Part shown: positions 13,247 through 25,109 of the stretch, one piece after another
Position numbering within the stretch: position 1 is the stretch's first letter
How the letters are laid out: every line of letters begins with the position of its first letter
NCBI RefSeq assembly: GCF_002443255.2
Contig: NW_019211454.1
Location: forward strand, 447,936-511,935
Source of the DNA: Varroa destructor
Taxonomy: Eukaryota > Arthropoda > Arachnida > Mesostigmata > Varroidae
Length of the DNA stretch: 64,000 nt
Reading direction: 5' to 3'
Position numbers and translations under genes: made by a program
The notes under the pieces: model-generated
Seen by the model: the letters and a program-made list of their open reading frames with translations, nothing else
Database searches by the model: none
What the model was told of the DNA's origin: nothing

Positions 13247-13678
13247 GTAAGTTTATAAAGATTCATATTGAAAACAGACTCACGCCATCCGAGATAGCAG
13301 TTGCATTTCGCTACGGTTAAAGAAGTTTGCCAAAATATTGTTATGCGAACCCCGGCTTGCCGACAAAATAGGCTTTGTTTAGATTTACACAGCATTTAAA
13401 GGTAATAGATCCACTCCCCGTTTCCTTTAAAGAAAAAAATCTTTATTTACACAGGTATGTGTACACAGTATGTGGACTAGGAAAAAGAAAATTAATTCAA
13501 TGCAGACGATTTCGTTAGTATAGGATCGTCACCCTATTAATCACTGTATCCTAAAGAGATTGTATGAATGCAGTAGCTAGCTAAATCGGCGTCCTTAAAG
13601 CGGATAAGGCAAAATCATACTGTTGTGCCAACTGAAATATCGAGCAATGCTACTGTGACGAGTGATGAAAACTCAAGC

Positions 13679-13697
13679 TATATATATATATATATAA
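13679..13697. repeat. TA microsatellite
   Basis: Alternating TA run of about 18 bases lying 120 bases before a SINE head. Confidence 0.85.
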
Positions 13698-13814
13698 TTA
13701 AAACGTTAGATACTATAGTAGATGATTTTTTGGGCATCAAAGGCATAGCGTGGAGCCTGACAGGATCAGTCGCGATTGACACGTTACAAACGATTAGAAT
13801 AGATCTTCCCATAT

Positions 13815-13977
13815 CGACCAATGGGTAGATTATTAACTAACAGTTGGAAGCTTGTGATGGCCCTAATTCGAATTTGGGCCTAGGCACTTCGCTTCGTTCC
13901 TAGAGTGTGTCGTGTGAAATAATTCCTGACCGCGTTACTCTAACGGTAAGTGTTGGATGTAAAACAAAAAAAAAAAC
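13815..13977 (+). repeat. tRNA-derived SINE with A-rich 3' tail
   Basis: The B-box region reads CTAATTCGAATTTGGGCC (from 13863), followed by TAGGCACTTCGCTTCGTTCC, matching the family tail block. The middle keeps TATTAACTAACAGTTGGA. The body ends in AAAACAAAAAAAAAAA (13962-13977), an A-rich tail as expected for RNA-templated insertion by LINE machinery. The A box is diverged. The core consensus CGAA of the B box is kept. Confidence 0.68.
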
Positions 13978-14238
13978 GCCAAATTGTGGCTTCCAGGTGG
14001 TGCAACATTTAGATAGATTATGGCTTAAACTAACTATGAAAGATGTCAAAAGATATCTTCAGTACAAAATATTAACCGAGTGTGAGAAAACATATTTTTA
14101 TTGATTGAAGAGACTCAGCCATAAGCCTCTTGTATACTGGTAATTTCTGGGCGATTTATTCACGTGTACTAAACAATTAAACCAAATTGAGCTAATAAAA
14201 TTACGGCAAGAACTGAGAGTCACGATATTAAGCGTTGG

Positions 14239-14263
14239 TATATATATATATATATCTATATAC
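14239..14263. repeat. TA microsatellite
   Basis: A run of alternating T and A interrupted by a single C, giving TATATATATATATCTATATA. Confidence 0.85.
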
Positions 14264-14852
14264 AAGAATACACCACATTTAAAGTCGAGAGTATAGGTTG
14301 TTAATAAAATATAGTTGGTCTTATTTTTCTTGGCTTTCTTGGCCGGCCCTCGGCTATGATACCTTACGACTCTAAAATCTTTTTGGACACTACCACGGAA
14401 GCCGTAAGGTAAGCACAGTTGGTCTTCATATGTGTCTCTTTAGTACCATACTATTGTGTCTTTGCTGTGAAGAAAATGTTTGGCACAGATGTCACGATTC
14501 CAACATGTTACCTACATAAAACTGCTACGTGGTAGCAGGCTCACTATATCCTTAACCATTATTCGGCATTAGTAAATAGGGCTTTGAGCAAATGAGTGAC
14601 AGACAGCTATAGGTAGACCAGATGATTTGAACCGCAAACAAACAATTTGCTCTCTAGTCAAACACCAGTACGTGACCCATAGATGTGAAAGATTTGCATC
14701 AAGACCATCTCAAGCCTGTCTTATCCCAAATAAAAAAAGAATCGACCTTTCTGCTGCAACGAAATATCATATGCCTTGACAGGTTCCTGCCCGTTCAAGC
14801 CACCATTCCACATTTTCTGTTTCGGAAAGATATCTTAAAGTGGATGCACGAA

Positions 14853-16431
14853 ATGTATGGACTCTGCGTTGTTTTTTTGTTCGAAATATCTTCAATCTTG
14901 ATCTTTTTACTAACTAAACATGCACAGCCAACTATAGGTGAGAAGCAAGTTAAACCGCAATAATGGTCATCTTAAAGATAATCATTTCAATCAAACATAA
15001 TTAGTTTTGAGTGGACCAGATGCCCTAGAGGAACAAAAAGTGGACGCTTAAACTGCTAACCTGGCGAATTTTATCTGAATTAATTCGGCAAAAGATGCTG
15101 GGGAAACAGTCTTAGAGCGGAGCGGTTTGAACGGCAATGCTTCGTGTAGCCGTTAAAATTGTCTGAAGTGGCGAAAGTTTGTATTCTAAATAGTGCTAGC
15201 AGTAATTTGGGGACAAATTGTTCAAAATGGTCATTACCATCACTTGGAATATAGCAAAATTACAACTGTTACATATGACGGATTATATGTAATACACGTA
15301 ATTGTGCTATTTTTTTGGACAGGAGTGCTTCTTCTATCCTCTAAGGCAAGAGCCTGAATTATATTCAATCGAGGAACTTACTTTGAACATTACTATTAAC
15401 GCTATTTGAAGTATAATAATCTTTCTTTGTTTCAGACAGTAGTTATGGCTATATGAAGTGTTGCCAATTAATTCTGCAACTTTTTGTGCAATGCCTTTCG
15501 CAATTTGTCAAATTACCAGGTAAAATTTACTAAGTCAGCAGTTTATAGCGTTTACGCTTTAACTCGCTGCTCAGATGGAAACGCTTTAATCATTAGAAGA
15601 AGTCTTGAAAACTTTGGAAGTTTTGCTATATTTGTATTAGATCAAATCGTAGCTACACCTATTATACGGTCCACTTCACTAATCGATAAGGAAGTATACA
15701 TACGTAGCTTAAAAGACATGTGGCCTTCATATGGAGATAGTTTTATTCATCAAGTGTTCTGGTAATATCAATTTGCGAGTGTCGCTGGCGCCGATCCATG
15801 GCAGTGTTTCTTTAAAAAAAAAAAACAACTGAGGATTGAATCGTCATTAAGTCTTTGCATTTGAAATCCAATACACCTACGCAAATTTAAACCGAGATGA
15901 ACGTTGTTTACGGGGGTTCTCTATTATCGTTTACCGCCTCGAAATTTTAGGCGGATGGATTCAAAGGTGATTATAGATTGACGATCGTCGTTGTGGGACA
16001 AGTACAATCTGTAACAACTATCGATAGCATCAGATAAGTTCACCGTAAGATAAGACCGATAAGACTGGTACTAGGCGGCTGACAATGGAAGGTTAGAAAG
16101 TTAGCAAAAACCGTGGGAATCTGGAAAAAAAATTGTTCATCATATACTACCTAAAACTGTGAGCATGAAAGAGTTAACCGTATGTTAAGACAAAACACCA
16201 TCTCAAACTTCAATAGTCACCACAGTGAAAATTCTCAAATTAGGGCCTGAGTCAGTTGACCGTTTACCGTATTCGTCAGGTCTAGCATTTAGGCATGTTT
16301 TTCTGCTTTTTAAGCTCACAGTTTTGCTCAGAGAACAGAGAGTTCCATCCGATAAGAAGGCCATCACATTCATAAATACGTGTTTTGCAGGCCAACATGC
16401 CAACTACTGCTGGGACGGATTAAAAAGGTAG
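14853..16431 (+). other. tentative three-exon gene for a small secreted cysteine-containing peptide
   Basis: Proposed exon 1 (14853-14937) starts with ATG, encodes a hydrophobic, signal-peptide-like leader of 28 codons and ends at a donor ATAG/GTGAGA in phase 1. Proposed exon 2 (15436-15519) follows a very good acceptor (CTTTCTTTGTTTCAG) and encodes 27 codons with a Lys-Cys-Cys and a further cysteine, ending CCAG/GTAAAA, again in phase 1. Proposed exon 3 (16391-16431) follows GTGTTTTGCAG and gives 12 codons with one cysteine before TAG. Introns would be about 500 and 870 bases. The phases agree throughout, as in many secreted peptide genes. Product and family are unknown. Other exon choices are possible and no promoter or polyadenylation signal was confirmed. 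Confidence 0.2.
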
Positions 16432-17074
16432 AAGCATCATTGGAAAAGTGTATGGACTTACAACTAAGACTACGTTAAAAAATAAAACAGCATTCAACAA
16501 AAACAAAGTTATTTTTGCAATAAGCTAAAAACTTTTCGGACTGGCTATATATGTGTAGACAGCAAGATTGGTGAATATGTATCGTATGTGTCGCGGTGGC
16601 CAAAGACTTATTATTATTGGTGCCTTTTAGAAAAAGAAAATTTTAATATCCCGATATGTTTGATACACAGACTACAGATTCGACTGCGCAAGAGTTGATC
16701 GAAGTAAACTAAAATTTTTTCTTTTTTTTACCACTTATGGCGAGTACTATGCCAAGATATTCAAAGATTTTGTGGTGCTTACACGTTTATCTGTCCTATT
16801 ATAGATATACGTGTGCCATGTCCTTCTTGGGACAACAGGGTTAGCCTTAATATTTTTAAGTGACTCGAGCTAGCAAAAATGACCCATAATTATACTACGT
16901 CCTCTCATAGTAAAAAGCTTCGTCAATCATCCTGACACTGATTGGCGAGCAGGCAGCGCACTTTAGAAAGTAACGTAGTTGGGCTCATTGCTTAATTAAA
17001 GTTATCACAAATGATGGTGTTTAAGCAAGTGTGGCTCTTAATGAGTGATTTTCTACAATTTGCAAGGACCCAAT

Positions 17075-17115
17075 GGAAGCGTTTATTCAATTTTATTGGA
17101 AGTGTTTATTAAATT
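17075..17115. repeat. two-copy imperfect tandem repeat
   Basis: GGAAGCGTTTATTCAATT and GGAAGTGTTTATTAAATT lie side by side, separated by TTATT. They differ at two positions over 18 bases. Confidence 0.8.
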
Positions 17116-17324
17116 AAGGTGGTTCTTCTCTATTTTAGAAATCATGGATGTGATATCGCTGGTGTCATTCTTCGATGTTCGTACATAGGGTCCGCTCTTT
17201 ACTAAATCACATCAAATCATGTGAAAGATGGATGTAGCATTCTTGGAAATTCCAACACCTGACTGATACTTCCTTATGGCCACTCCCAAGTAAGTGCTTG
17301 CTGTTCGTACTATTGATACCAGAT

Positions 17325-17345
17325 GTTCGTTCGTTCGTTCGTTCG
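17325..17345. repeat. GTTC tetranucleotide microsatellite
   Basis: Five tandem GTTC units followed by a G. Confidence 0.9.
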
Positions 17346-19059
17346 CAAAGAATCGACTACTTTCGATATACATTTGGATGGGAACTCCGAATTTAGTTCT
17401 TATAAGAGAAACAAATAATAATTAATAATAGAAAAATCCCAAAATATGCACCATCCTAAATATAAATATAATACTGAAACGCAAATGTAAAAAAAGCTGC
17501 GATTGAGTGGGTGTTTTCAACTAGGTTACAGCATGTCTTAATTACGTGAAATCGAGAAAAAATGAATGGACGTACAAGTACAACAGAGATGAAAAACTCA
17601 GCCATACATAAAATAAGGTAGGCTTAAATTCATTTTGACTAACTTGTCAGCTAATCAATTTCTGGGCCATATTGGGTGACATTTGTTAAGATCGAAGCAC
17701 GGTCGTCTGCTCATTTGTCTGTTTTTTGTACTGTCTGAAATAACACTTAACGGCAGCACCGGACGTGAAAGTCTGTGATGTGCTTTTGCGATTCCTTATT
17801 ATCGTTGTGTCAAAACAAAGCAAAGTATTCAGACCTTAAATCTTTGCAGTAAATTGTATGTACTTGATTACAAAGTTGACTTTTTTACCTCTGGCCGTTG
17901 TAAGCCTAAGTTACCCACCCTCGCTGTAAATATTTGTAAATGAATGCAATATATGTCTGACACATTGTAAATCCATTCGGTTTATTAATTTTTTGCACAG
18001 TTTTGCTTGGGGTTGCAAAATCTAAGCCATTTGAAAGGCTAAACAGATGTTAAAATTTTTTTTGCGACAGCAGCCATCACTTTCTTACAAACGCCAAATT
18101 CAAGTTATTAAAAAACCTGAACCGCAACGTATTTCGGCGGCAGAGCGCCAACCTTTGTTAATAAAAGACTTCAGCTGTATTTGCTCTCCCAGACTGCATA
18201 TCACAGAAAAATATCTGTCCTTTTCCAGTCGCCGCCTGTAGCAGCGCAGGCAAACCCTAATTTATCAATCGCGTCTGTTGATGGCCTTGCCTTAGAAACG
18301 AATACTTTCCTTTGACTCAGTAAAAGTCGTACACTTAATATAAAAATGTCGCGATTACTTTACGGATCTTAAGTGACGCTTATAATAGCAATGATTATTC
18401 TTAGTATTTATATTTTAAAAAATTATCTTTAGTACGATAAGGTAAAGGAATACTGCATATGTTGGAATTTAGCTAATCAAATCCTAACATCCCATTTGAG
18501 TAATTTTACAAATTCTCTACTCTGTTGTCATAATATATTAATTTATTGTCAGTTCGACGTGACACTGATACGATCTTCAGGTAAAAATATATGCACTTAG
18601 TGCATACCACACGATTATATTATTCATTAGTGTTCAGCACACGATTTTGCACATATTGATGAAACATGTAAAAACAGATCTAGTTTATATATATGAACTT
18701 CTACAGAATCAATATAGTTCAGCATTAAGAACACAAGTTATTTGATATGTCAGTGACGTTATTTAGCAACTTATTCGTTAAAAAACACTATTGCATGCAG
18801 CGTGTTTACTGCTACCCTGTTTCAATTAGCCACAGCTGTCTTCCTTATACGCGCCATCACCAATATCTTCGCTTTTTTTTTGCCATAATATATCTTCGGC
18901 GCCCTTCTGGCACGACGGAAATCGGATAACTTCGTACCGTCGCTCACTGCATTTACCTAGTTACACTCTTTCGTTGATTACTCATTTCCGCACGCTAATA
19001 ATGCTTCACCTTCGAGCTTACGCTTTGCTTCAGCGCCACCTATCACGTAGACGACGCCG

Positions 19060-19077
19060 TTGGTTGGTTGGTTGGTT
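19060..19077. repeat. TTGG tetranucleotide microsatellite
   Basis: About four tandem TTGG units, just upstream of the palindrome at 19095. Confidence 0.85.
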
Positions 19078-19094
19078 TAAATTTTTTTCATGCC

Positions 19095-19132
19095 CAACGT
19101 TACTTATTATATATATATAATCAGTAACGTTG
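19095..19132. repeat. 38-bp near-perfect palindrome with TA core
   Basis: Arms of 19 bases starting CAACGTTACT and ending AGTAACGTTG enclose a TATATA core. There is one mismatch (T opposite C). A TA-rich run continues just downstream (19133-19147). The octamer AACGTTAC also forms the centre of the palindrome at 20799. Confidence 0.88.
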
Positions 19133-20798
19133 ATATATATATATTATATCCTCGGAATCATCTAGTTTTAGGAACAGCATTACAAACTTGGGAGTATAGC
19201 CAGAGTGGATTCTGCTGAGAGTGGGGTTTTTCCTACAGACCTACGAAACGGTACGGCAACCATTCAAGCAATTACGAACCTTAATAATTTTACCTTACCT
19301 TGTCTTTGTTAATAGTCTACTTTCCCTTCTTTTCTGAGTGTTACTATCTAGTAATGATACTTTGTCAATGCTGAGATTTGACCCAACGTGGCAGAGTGTT
19401 TTTAGTTACAGTTACTATAGCAACACACTCGAAAGGACGCACATTAGACACCCACACCGCGCTGCCTTTGATAGTACAAAACCCTGCGGTTTTGGCAGGT
19501 CAGTTCTAAACCCTTTTAGTTCGGTAGCTTTTACGAGTTTTGTCGGACGTCGGTTTTGCCGTTGTTATCAAATTCTATATGAGCATGTTATTGGTCGCAA
19601 ATTGAAATGTCTGTGCTAGCGGTTAGAGAATTCATCCTTAACCGTGTTCGATATGGCAGCTATCAATTATTTATTTTCTTAGCCGTTTACTAATACATAT
19701 ATTCATATTTAGTATACATACCGACAGGGATTAAAGAGAGCAAAGCGAAGTTTTTACATGATAAAAACGATCGCATTTTTTTATGTTTTTGATCAACAAA
19801 TCGCGCATAAGGCGGATGTTCAGTTTCAAGATCATTTAAACCAGTCAATAAACAATTTTATGTCCAAAAAGTTCGTCACATATAGTCACGTGCTAAACCG
19901 CTTCCCGAAAGCTTAAATGCGATTCTGCGCCGCTCTTTCCAACAGTGTGTGTATATCTTCCTACATCTGAGAAACTAAATGTTGACTGGAACAAGATGAG
20001 TTCGCAGGCTCCCTCGTACTAATCGTACGCTTTTGTTTTCGTTCAAACTAACACACCACGGATTTTTTGGGTAATTTAGCACAAGGCATTTGTTTGCCAA
20101 CACAAAATATGAGGCAAATTTTTTTATTCGATATTTAGTTTAAAAAAGGGTATTCTTAAAGAAGGTATAATATACGTATCTCTTACGTGGACTTCTTAAA
20201 TGAATAATTCTAGACGCTCAATTGACAGGGCGGATATAAAAATGTTGTTTTCAATTTGTTTCCTTATACTTTTGGCAATAGGTAAGCGATAAGCGACGTC
20301 CTGTGCAACACTGTTTGATGCATTTGTCACATGGGTCACGAAAAGTAAGCAGGAATAAAAGGTGGATATTACTAAGCTTTCAACAGCCAGTTAAGAAGAA
20401 CAACGTCATTATTTCTTTCTCTATCCAAAGGATAGGAAATTCGAAGAGTTTAACAAATAAATGACTGAGGAGGTGGAATATAGCATTAGAAAGGTAACAG
20501 AAGATTTTCCCCTTTTTGATCAGACTTAGGGATGACGACTTCAGTCTAAACATGACGGCTACCTTACTGTTAAGTAACCTCTTGAAGAAATGGCTACTTT
20601 GTTCAAGTCTTCTTAGCTGTAATTCTACTGCAGTTTGTAGCACCAATGCGGTCAACTAATTTCTTATACAATAGTGCTTTACGATTTTTGTTTTTATCTA
20701 ATTTATTTATTTGTATTTAACTACCATCACTAAGCAACTATCTATTTCCGTGAACAATAGGACATGACAATAGGAATGCGATGTTAACAGATTGTACT

Positions 20799-20846
20799 AT
20801 AAAACATTTTCCCGCACGTAACGTTACGTGCGGGAAAATGTTTTAT
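20799..20846. repeat. 48-bp perfect palindrome
   Basis: Each 24-base arm is an exact reverse complement of the other with no spacer; the left arm begins ATAAAACATTTTCCCGCACG and the centre reads GTAACGTTAC. The bases just outside do not pair. No target-site duplication or coding content was seen. A palindrome of this length without any mismatch is striking in a region where other repeats are heavily mutated. Confidence 0.95.
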
Positions 20847-21086
20847 ACGAAAAAGAGCAACGAAAGAAAAAATTTAGTATTGTTTTTACGACGATGCAGC
20901 ACAAGACAGTAATTTTTTTCGGAGATGCTACAGAATTTTTCTTTAGCAGCACAAAGTATGCGTGAAAAATTTTGCTTACAAAATTTCTTAGACGTATTTA
21001 TCTTACATCAAATGTGCGAAATAAGAAAGTAAAACGTTCACATTTTAGGCAATCACAAAAGAGGAAAATTCTTTTCTATGCCATGT

Positions 21087-21103
21087 CGTGCCCTTCGGGC
21101 ACG
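21087..21103. repeat. GC-rich 17-base hairpin
   Basis: CGTGCCC, loop TTC, GGGCACG. Seven-base perfect stem with a three-base loop, conspicuous in AT-rich DNA. It lies 35 bases upstream of a proposed exon. It is followed by a run of A only far downstream, so a terminator role is not suggested. Confidence 0.8.
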
Positions 21104-21955
21104 TCGACGATCCATGAAGCCTATTTGTTCTTTTTAGTAGAAAAGGGCGCAGAACACCGTCAACGAAAAATTTCACAGCGGCATTGTTATCAAGACTGTG
21201 GTGAGTAAGCGCATGAAGTTAAGTTGTAAACATCTTACCTCACGCCAACACAGGCCAGCAGTGGCCAATACCAGGCAGTAGTATGCCCGTCACCGAGCCG
21301 CTGTCTCCAACAATCTAATAAAGGTTAGCTGTATTTGAAAAGTTAATTTCGAAGTATCGGTAAAACTCAATTCGAGCATTTTTCATCCATTGAACTCTTT
21401 TAGTGTACATGACGTGCATCGTATTTTATCTAGCCTCTTACTGAGCTAGTAATCATGATATTATTTTTCCTAAGAAATATAATCAGATGCATAAAATGGA
21501 CACACATGGACAACGCGACAACGAGCAGAACTATCAAATTAAGTAGATCACAGACTAACAAGAAGATATACAATTCGGTAGAACCTAAAAGTCAGATATC
21601 CGGAATATTGACTGAGCACTGGTTCTATCGAATCAAGTGACGAAAGGCGCAAGTAAACATATAGAACCGCTCACACTTTAGGATACGAGTCCTGAAAGCT
21701 ATATTTGTTAAGCTAATGTCATATAACATACATTAAACAAGGATTCTATTGAACCCTTGAATGTTTGAGGCACTACCTACCAGTTTGACTTATCGTACTT
21801 CTCGATGCAACTATCTGTGAAAATTGCTTCAATAACTGCAACACTATTCGAGCTCGACACCTCTTTAGCAATTCAATGTTTAGTGGTGAACTAAGGATTT
21901 GCTAAAATACGTGACCTTTACGTGTCAACGTCAATTAAATGGCACTTTTTTTTAT

Positions 21956-22030
21956 ATTGCTATTATATATATTATTTATATATATATATATATATAATAG
22001 CAATACTTATAGGTATTGCTTTATGTTTAG
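21956..22030. repeat. TA tract inside inverted repeat arms, plus extra hairpin
   Basis: ATTGCTATTATATATAT and its complement ending AATAGCAAT flank a pure TA core (21956-22014). The right arm is reused in a second hairpin, AGCAATAC-TTATAG-GTATTGCT (up to 22030), so a cruciform could switch between two forms. Confidence 0.8.
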
Positions 22031-22281
22031 GAAAAAGATTGTATGTTCAACAAGTCGGATCCCTTTTTTGCCTCCTTCTCCTTTCCAGCAACCTCGTTGT
22101 CTGACCCAGAACTACCGATAGCAATGAAAGTCCAGAGTGAAACCTTCTTATTAAGGAGCTCGTCATAAAAAAACAGATATTTTTAAAATGATCCAACAAT
22201 GGCCGCAACTTTTGCTAAAAAAATGGTGATAGGGTAACGGCGATATCTGTGCATTCAGTGCAGTCTAAAATGGTTTCTACT

Positions 22282-22299
22282 GGATATATAGATATATCC
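22282..22299. repeat. 18-bp palindrome
   Basis: GGATATAT, AG, ATATATCC. Perfect 8-base arms with a two-base spacer. Confidence 0.8.
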
Positions 22300-23759
22300 C
22301 TAGACGTAGACATTACGAAGCACTAAACTTCACAAAGTTCCATTTTGACAACTTTCTTTGTTCAGTGTCATGCAATTAATGCCGGTTCAAAGACGTAGTC
22401 CTTAGGCAGTCGTTTTATAAAGTATTTTTTACAAATATTATGTAATTCCGGGCTAATCTTCAGTTCTACATTTATGTAGATGTGTTTTCGATATTGCTTC
22501 GGTTTGTTGAACGTATCAACAAGCCTATAGAGCGGTGGAGTGACTGTATAGGCAGGCTTTGCAAACGTAATCCGTAACAACGTGGAGTCAGCCAAGGCTA
22601 GTATATGAGATCCACCGTCATAACGGTAGAATTTCAAATACACAGTCCTTAAGTTAAGAGCCTTGTGTAATCCACAGCTATAAAAATATAGCTAAAACGT
22701 TCTCCAGTTTTACTCGAGCTGGTATGCGTGGAGCCTTTAATAGCTGCTGGCTCGTTTACAATAATTGTCCTAGAATTGCCAGTTGTTTTATCTGAATACT
22801 CATAAGCTGATTCGCTAATTTCATATCGAAGGGTAAATGATGTACCTATACAGTAGGCCTACCATTTTATCCTTCAATTGCTACTCTGGAACTAATAGAT
22901 GATGGATGTCTTGTTCAAATGAGGGCATTACAACGGACACAGAAAATGGTTAACCATTTGTTGCCGGCGAATAGACTGTTATATTTCATTCTCATCTGTG
23001 TGCATTAGTCAAAACTGACTAGTTACAGGGCATCGTTGAAGATGTACAACTTTAAGGTCGAGCCGCACATGCTTATTTAGAATTATTTATAGAATTTATT
23101 ATAGATAAATTTGCCTAAATGATTCGTAATTGATGAAACATGAATTATTTCAGGCCATTTTTTAAAGTGTACTTTTTTGCGGAGGGCAGTTTCTTCCCCT
23201 ATATGAGGACGTGGTGCTACCCTAATCCTAATGCTAAATATATTTGTTACAGCTCATTTACAGCTGGTGGCATTCCTTTGCCTTTCCTATGTTATTATGT
23301 ATTTCTTCATGTTTGCTCTTTTTAGATGTTTTTCTTCTTTCGCAAGGATCTCTTATCTTTTACAAATATCTGTTAGAAAGTTGTGAAATCTATCATAACA
23401 GACATTCCTGCAATCAAACCAGCCTGGGTCGTGGGCTAAGTTTGCAGTTGTGGATTTGCTATTATGGTCCAAAAAATGCCATAGTTACCTAATGTATCCT
23501 TTTTGGCAAGAAAAGACGCAACATAAATGACACTTTCGAGGCAAAATGCAGACCTTATAATTCGCAAAAAGACGATGACCCTTGGAATACATTTAAGACA
23601 TATAATACATTCGAAAGCGAAAACAGACAGCTAACCGCTGCTGCTAACCTTTCAATCGCCTGGTATATCTAATTTGCTAACTGAACATCATTTTTTATGG
23701 AGCACTGTGAAAAAATTTGATGAGACCACAATTGCAGAGAAACGTCTTGCGCAGCGCAC

Positions 23760-23797
23760 ACTAAACCCAATGAAGGCAACTAAACACAATGAAGGCT
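23760..23797. repeat. two-copy 19-bp tandem repeat
   Basis: ACTAAACCCAATGAAGGCA is followed directly by ACTAAACACAATGAAGGCT. Two differences in 19 bases indicate a local duplication. Confidence 0.85.
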
Positions 23798-25109
23798 GCA
23801 GACTAACGTGCACGGGAGGTAAGACCCTGAAGTAATGTCAGACAACGATTTTCCTCTCCTTTTCCCATAGAAGGATAGTATGGAGGAGTTGCGATTTTTG
23901 TGCGTGAAATTTCGACGCTATAAATACTTCAGCCGTGAAACCGAGTGTACACAATAATGTATTGCTTTTTTTTATGTTAAAAAATCGACACGGGTGCGAT
24001 GGAATAATAAAAAGTAAGTATTGTACCACTTTAAGTGTCCGGTATTACAGCAATTTTTACTCACTTGATTTTAGTTATTTCTCGGCTATTGTTTAAGACT
24101 TTACTCTTAGTAAGTTATTAATGGCATATAGCTGGTGGGCTTTTGTTGAAAAAGGCAAAGATTGCTTTGGCGTGTCAATCACGTAAGTCAGTCGCTATGT
24201 TCAGTAAATATTCTGCCTGAGATCTACATAAGATTCAGTTCATTCACACAAATGTCCTTCTAAGGATACAAGAGTAATCTGTTCTTTCTAATTATTTCAT
24301 TTTTTTCCTTGAATGATCGAGCCATTCTATGGTCAGCACCTATTCAAAATGGAATAATTCTTTCGGTTATGAGCTTCTATGGAGAGGTTTATTTTCGTGA
24401 CATCTGAACAAACGTGGGGAACCAATGCTTTGAAATTCCCCATTTACGCAGCAATTCGCAACTCTTCGTGGAAGCTGTAAAAAATATAGCAAAATGTACG
24501 ACATTCAAATTTTATTAACTCAAACTGAGTTATTTGTGTATTTGAAAAAAAATACTTTTAAATATAATCAGCTTTTATTAGTTTATATATTGAACGTAGA
24601 TGAACGTAAAAATTGTGCGTAAAAGATAAACCGATTTGTTTGGATCTAAGAAGTTAAAAAAACGCCCTATTTTTTTCGGTTACAAGCACACCTGCGACAT
24701 GCTCTTGCTTGTTTATCTGCTATTCACAGACAAAATTTCCGGTGACGGTGACATTGTAACATACTTGCTTATAAGGCTTTTTTTTTTCTTTTTTAAAGTA
24801 TTTGAGTAATTTTTAGTTACAGTAACCAGATGCCTTTAAAACCACCTGTTTCATATAAGATGATTCACATCAGGTCTACATTGGCGTCACTTCAAAACTG
24901 AAATTGGGCTGTAGTAGACAAGTAAAATTTGCCTGAAATGTCTTTATTCAAATTTAAGCTAGAGCACTATGAAAATGAGTGAAATTTCTGCGAGAAGTCA
25001 CTTTATTTTTTAATTTTATGACGATGGTGACACGAACGATGCCAAGGCCGATAAAAGATATATGTTGTATATGCTTCAGATGCCTTAACGGAGAAAATTA
25101 GCTAAAGAT

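Larger units (their letters stand above)
7563..13814. other. AT-rich stretch without an identified gene
   Basis: No recognised coding sequence or transposon. It contains a 17-base perfect inverted repeat CTTGTGAGCCTCACAAG (8991-9007), a telomere-like motif (10775-10798) and an open frame of 127 codons at 11844-12227 that I cannot assign. Possible exon-like segments with good splice signals occur at 10031 and 13100-13246, without a linking gene model. Confidence 0.5.
20242..21200 (+). other. tentative first two exons of a small secreted-protein gene
   Basis: ATG at 20242 directly follows GGATATAAAA and starts 13 codons of strongly hydrophobic sequence (Leu, Ile, Phe), then a donor ATAG/GTAAGC (20281/20282). 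The proposed second exon (21138-21200) follows a clean pyrimidine tract TTTGTTCTTTTTAG and is open for 20 codons in the matching phase, with a Cys-Tyr-Gln-Asp-Cys cluster near its end and a donor GTG/GTGAGTAAG. Both junctions are phase 1. A last exon was not settled; acceptors at about 22339 and 23152 are candidates. The leader is typical of secreted peptides but short. Nothing in the sequence names the product. The 48-bp palindrome at 20799 lies in the putative intron. Confidence 0.2.
13978..25109. other. long AT-rich stretch, no established gene
   Basis: No transposon protein recognised in 11 kb. It contains TA microsatellites, a GTTC run (17325-17345), a TTGG run (19060-19077), two short tandem duplications (17075-17115 and 23760-23797), palindromes at 19095, 20799 and 21956, and two tentative spliced gene models near 14853-16431 and 20242-21200. 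Confidence 0.5.
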
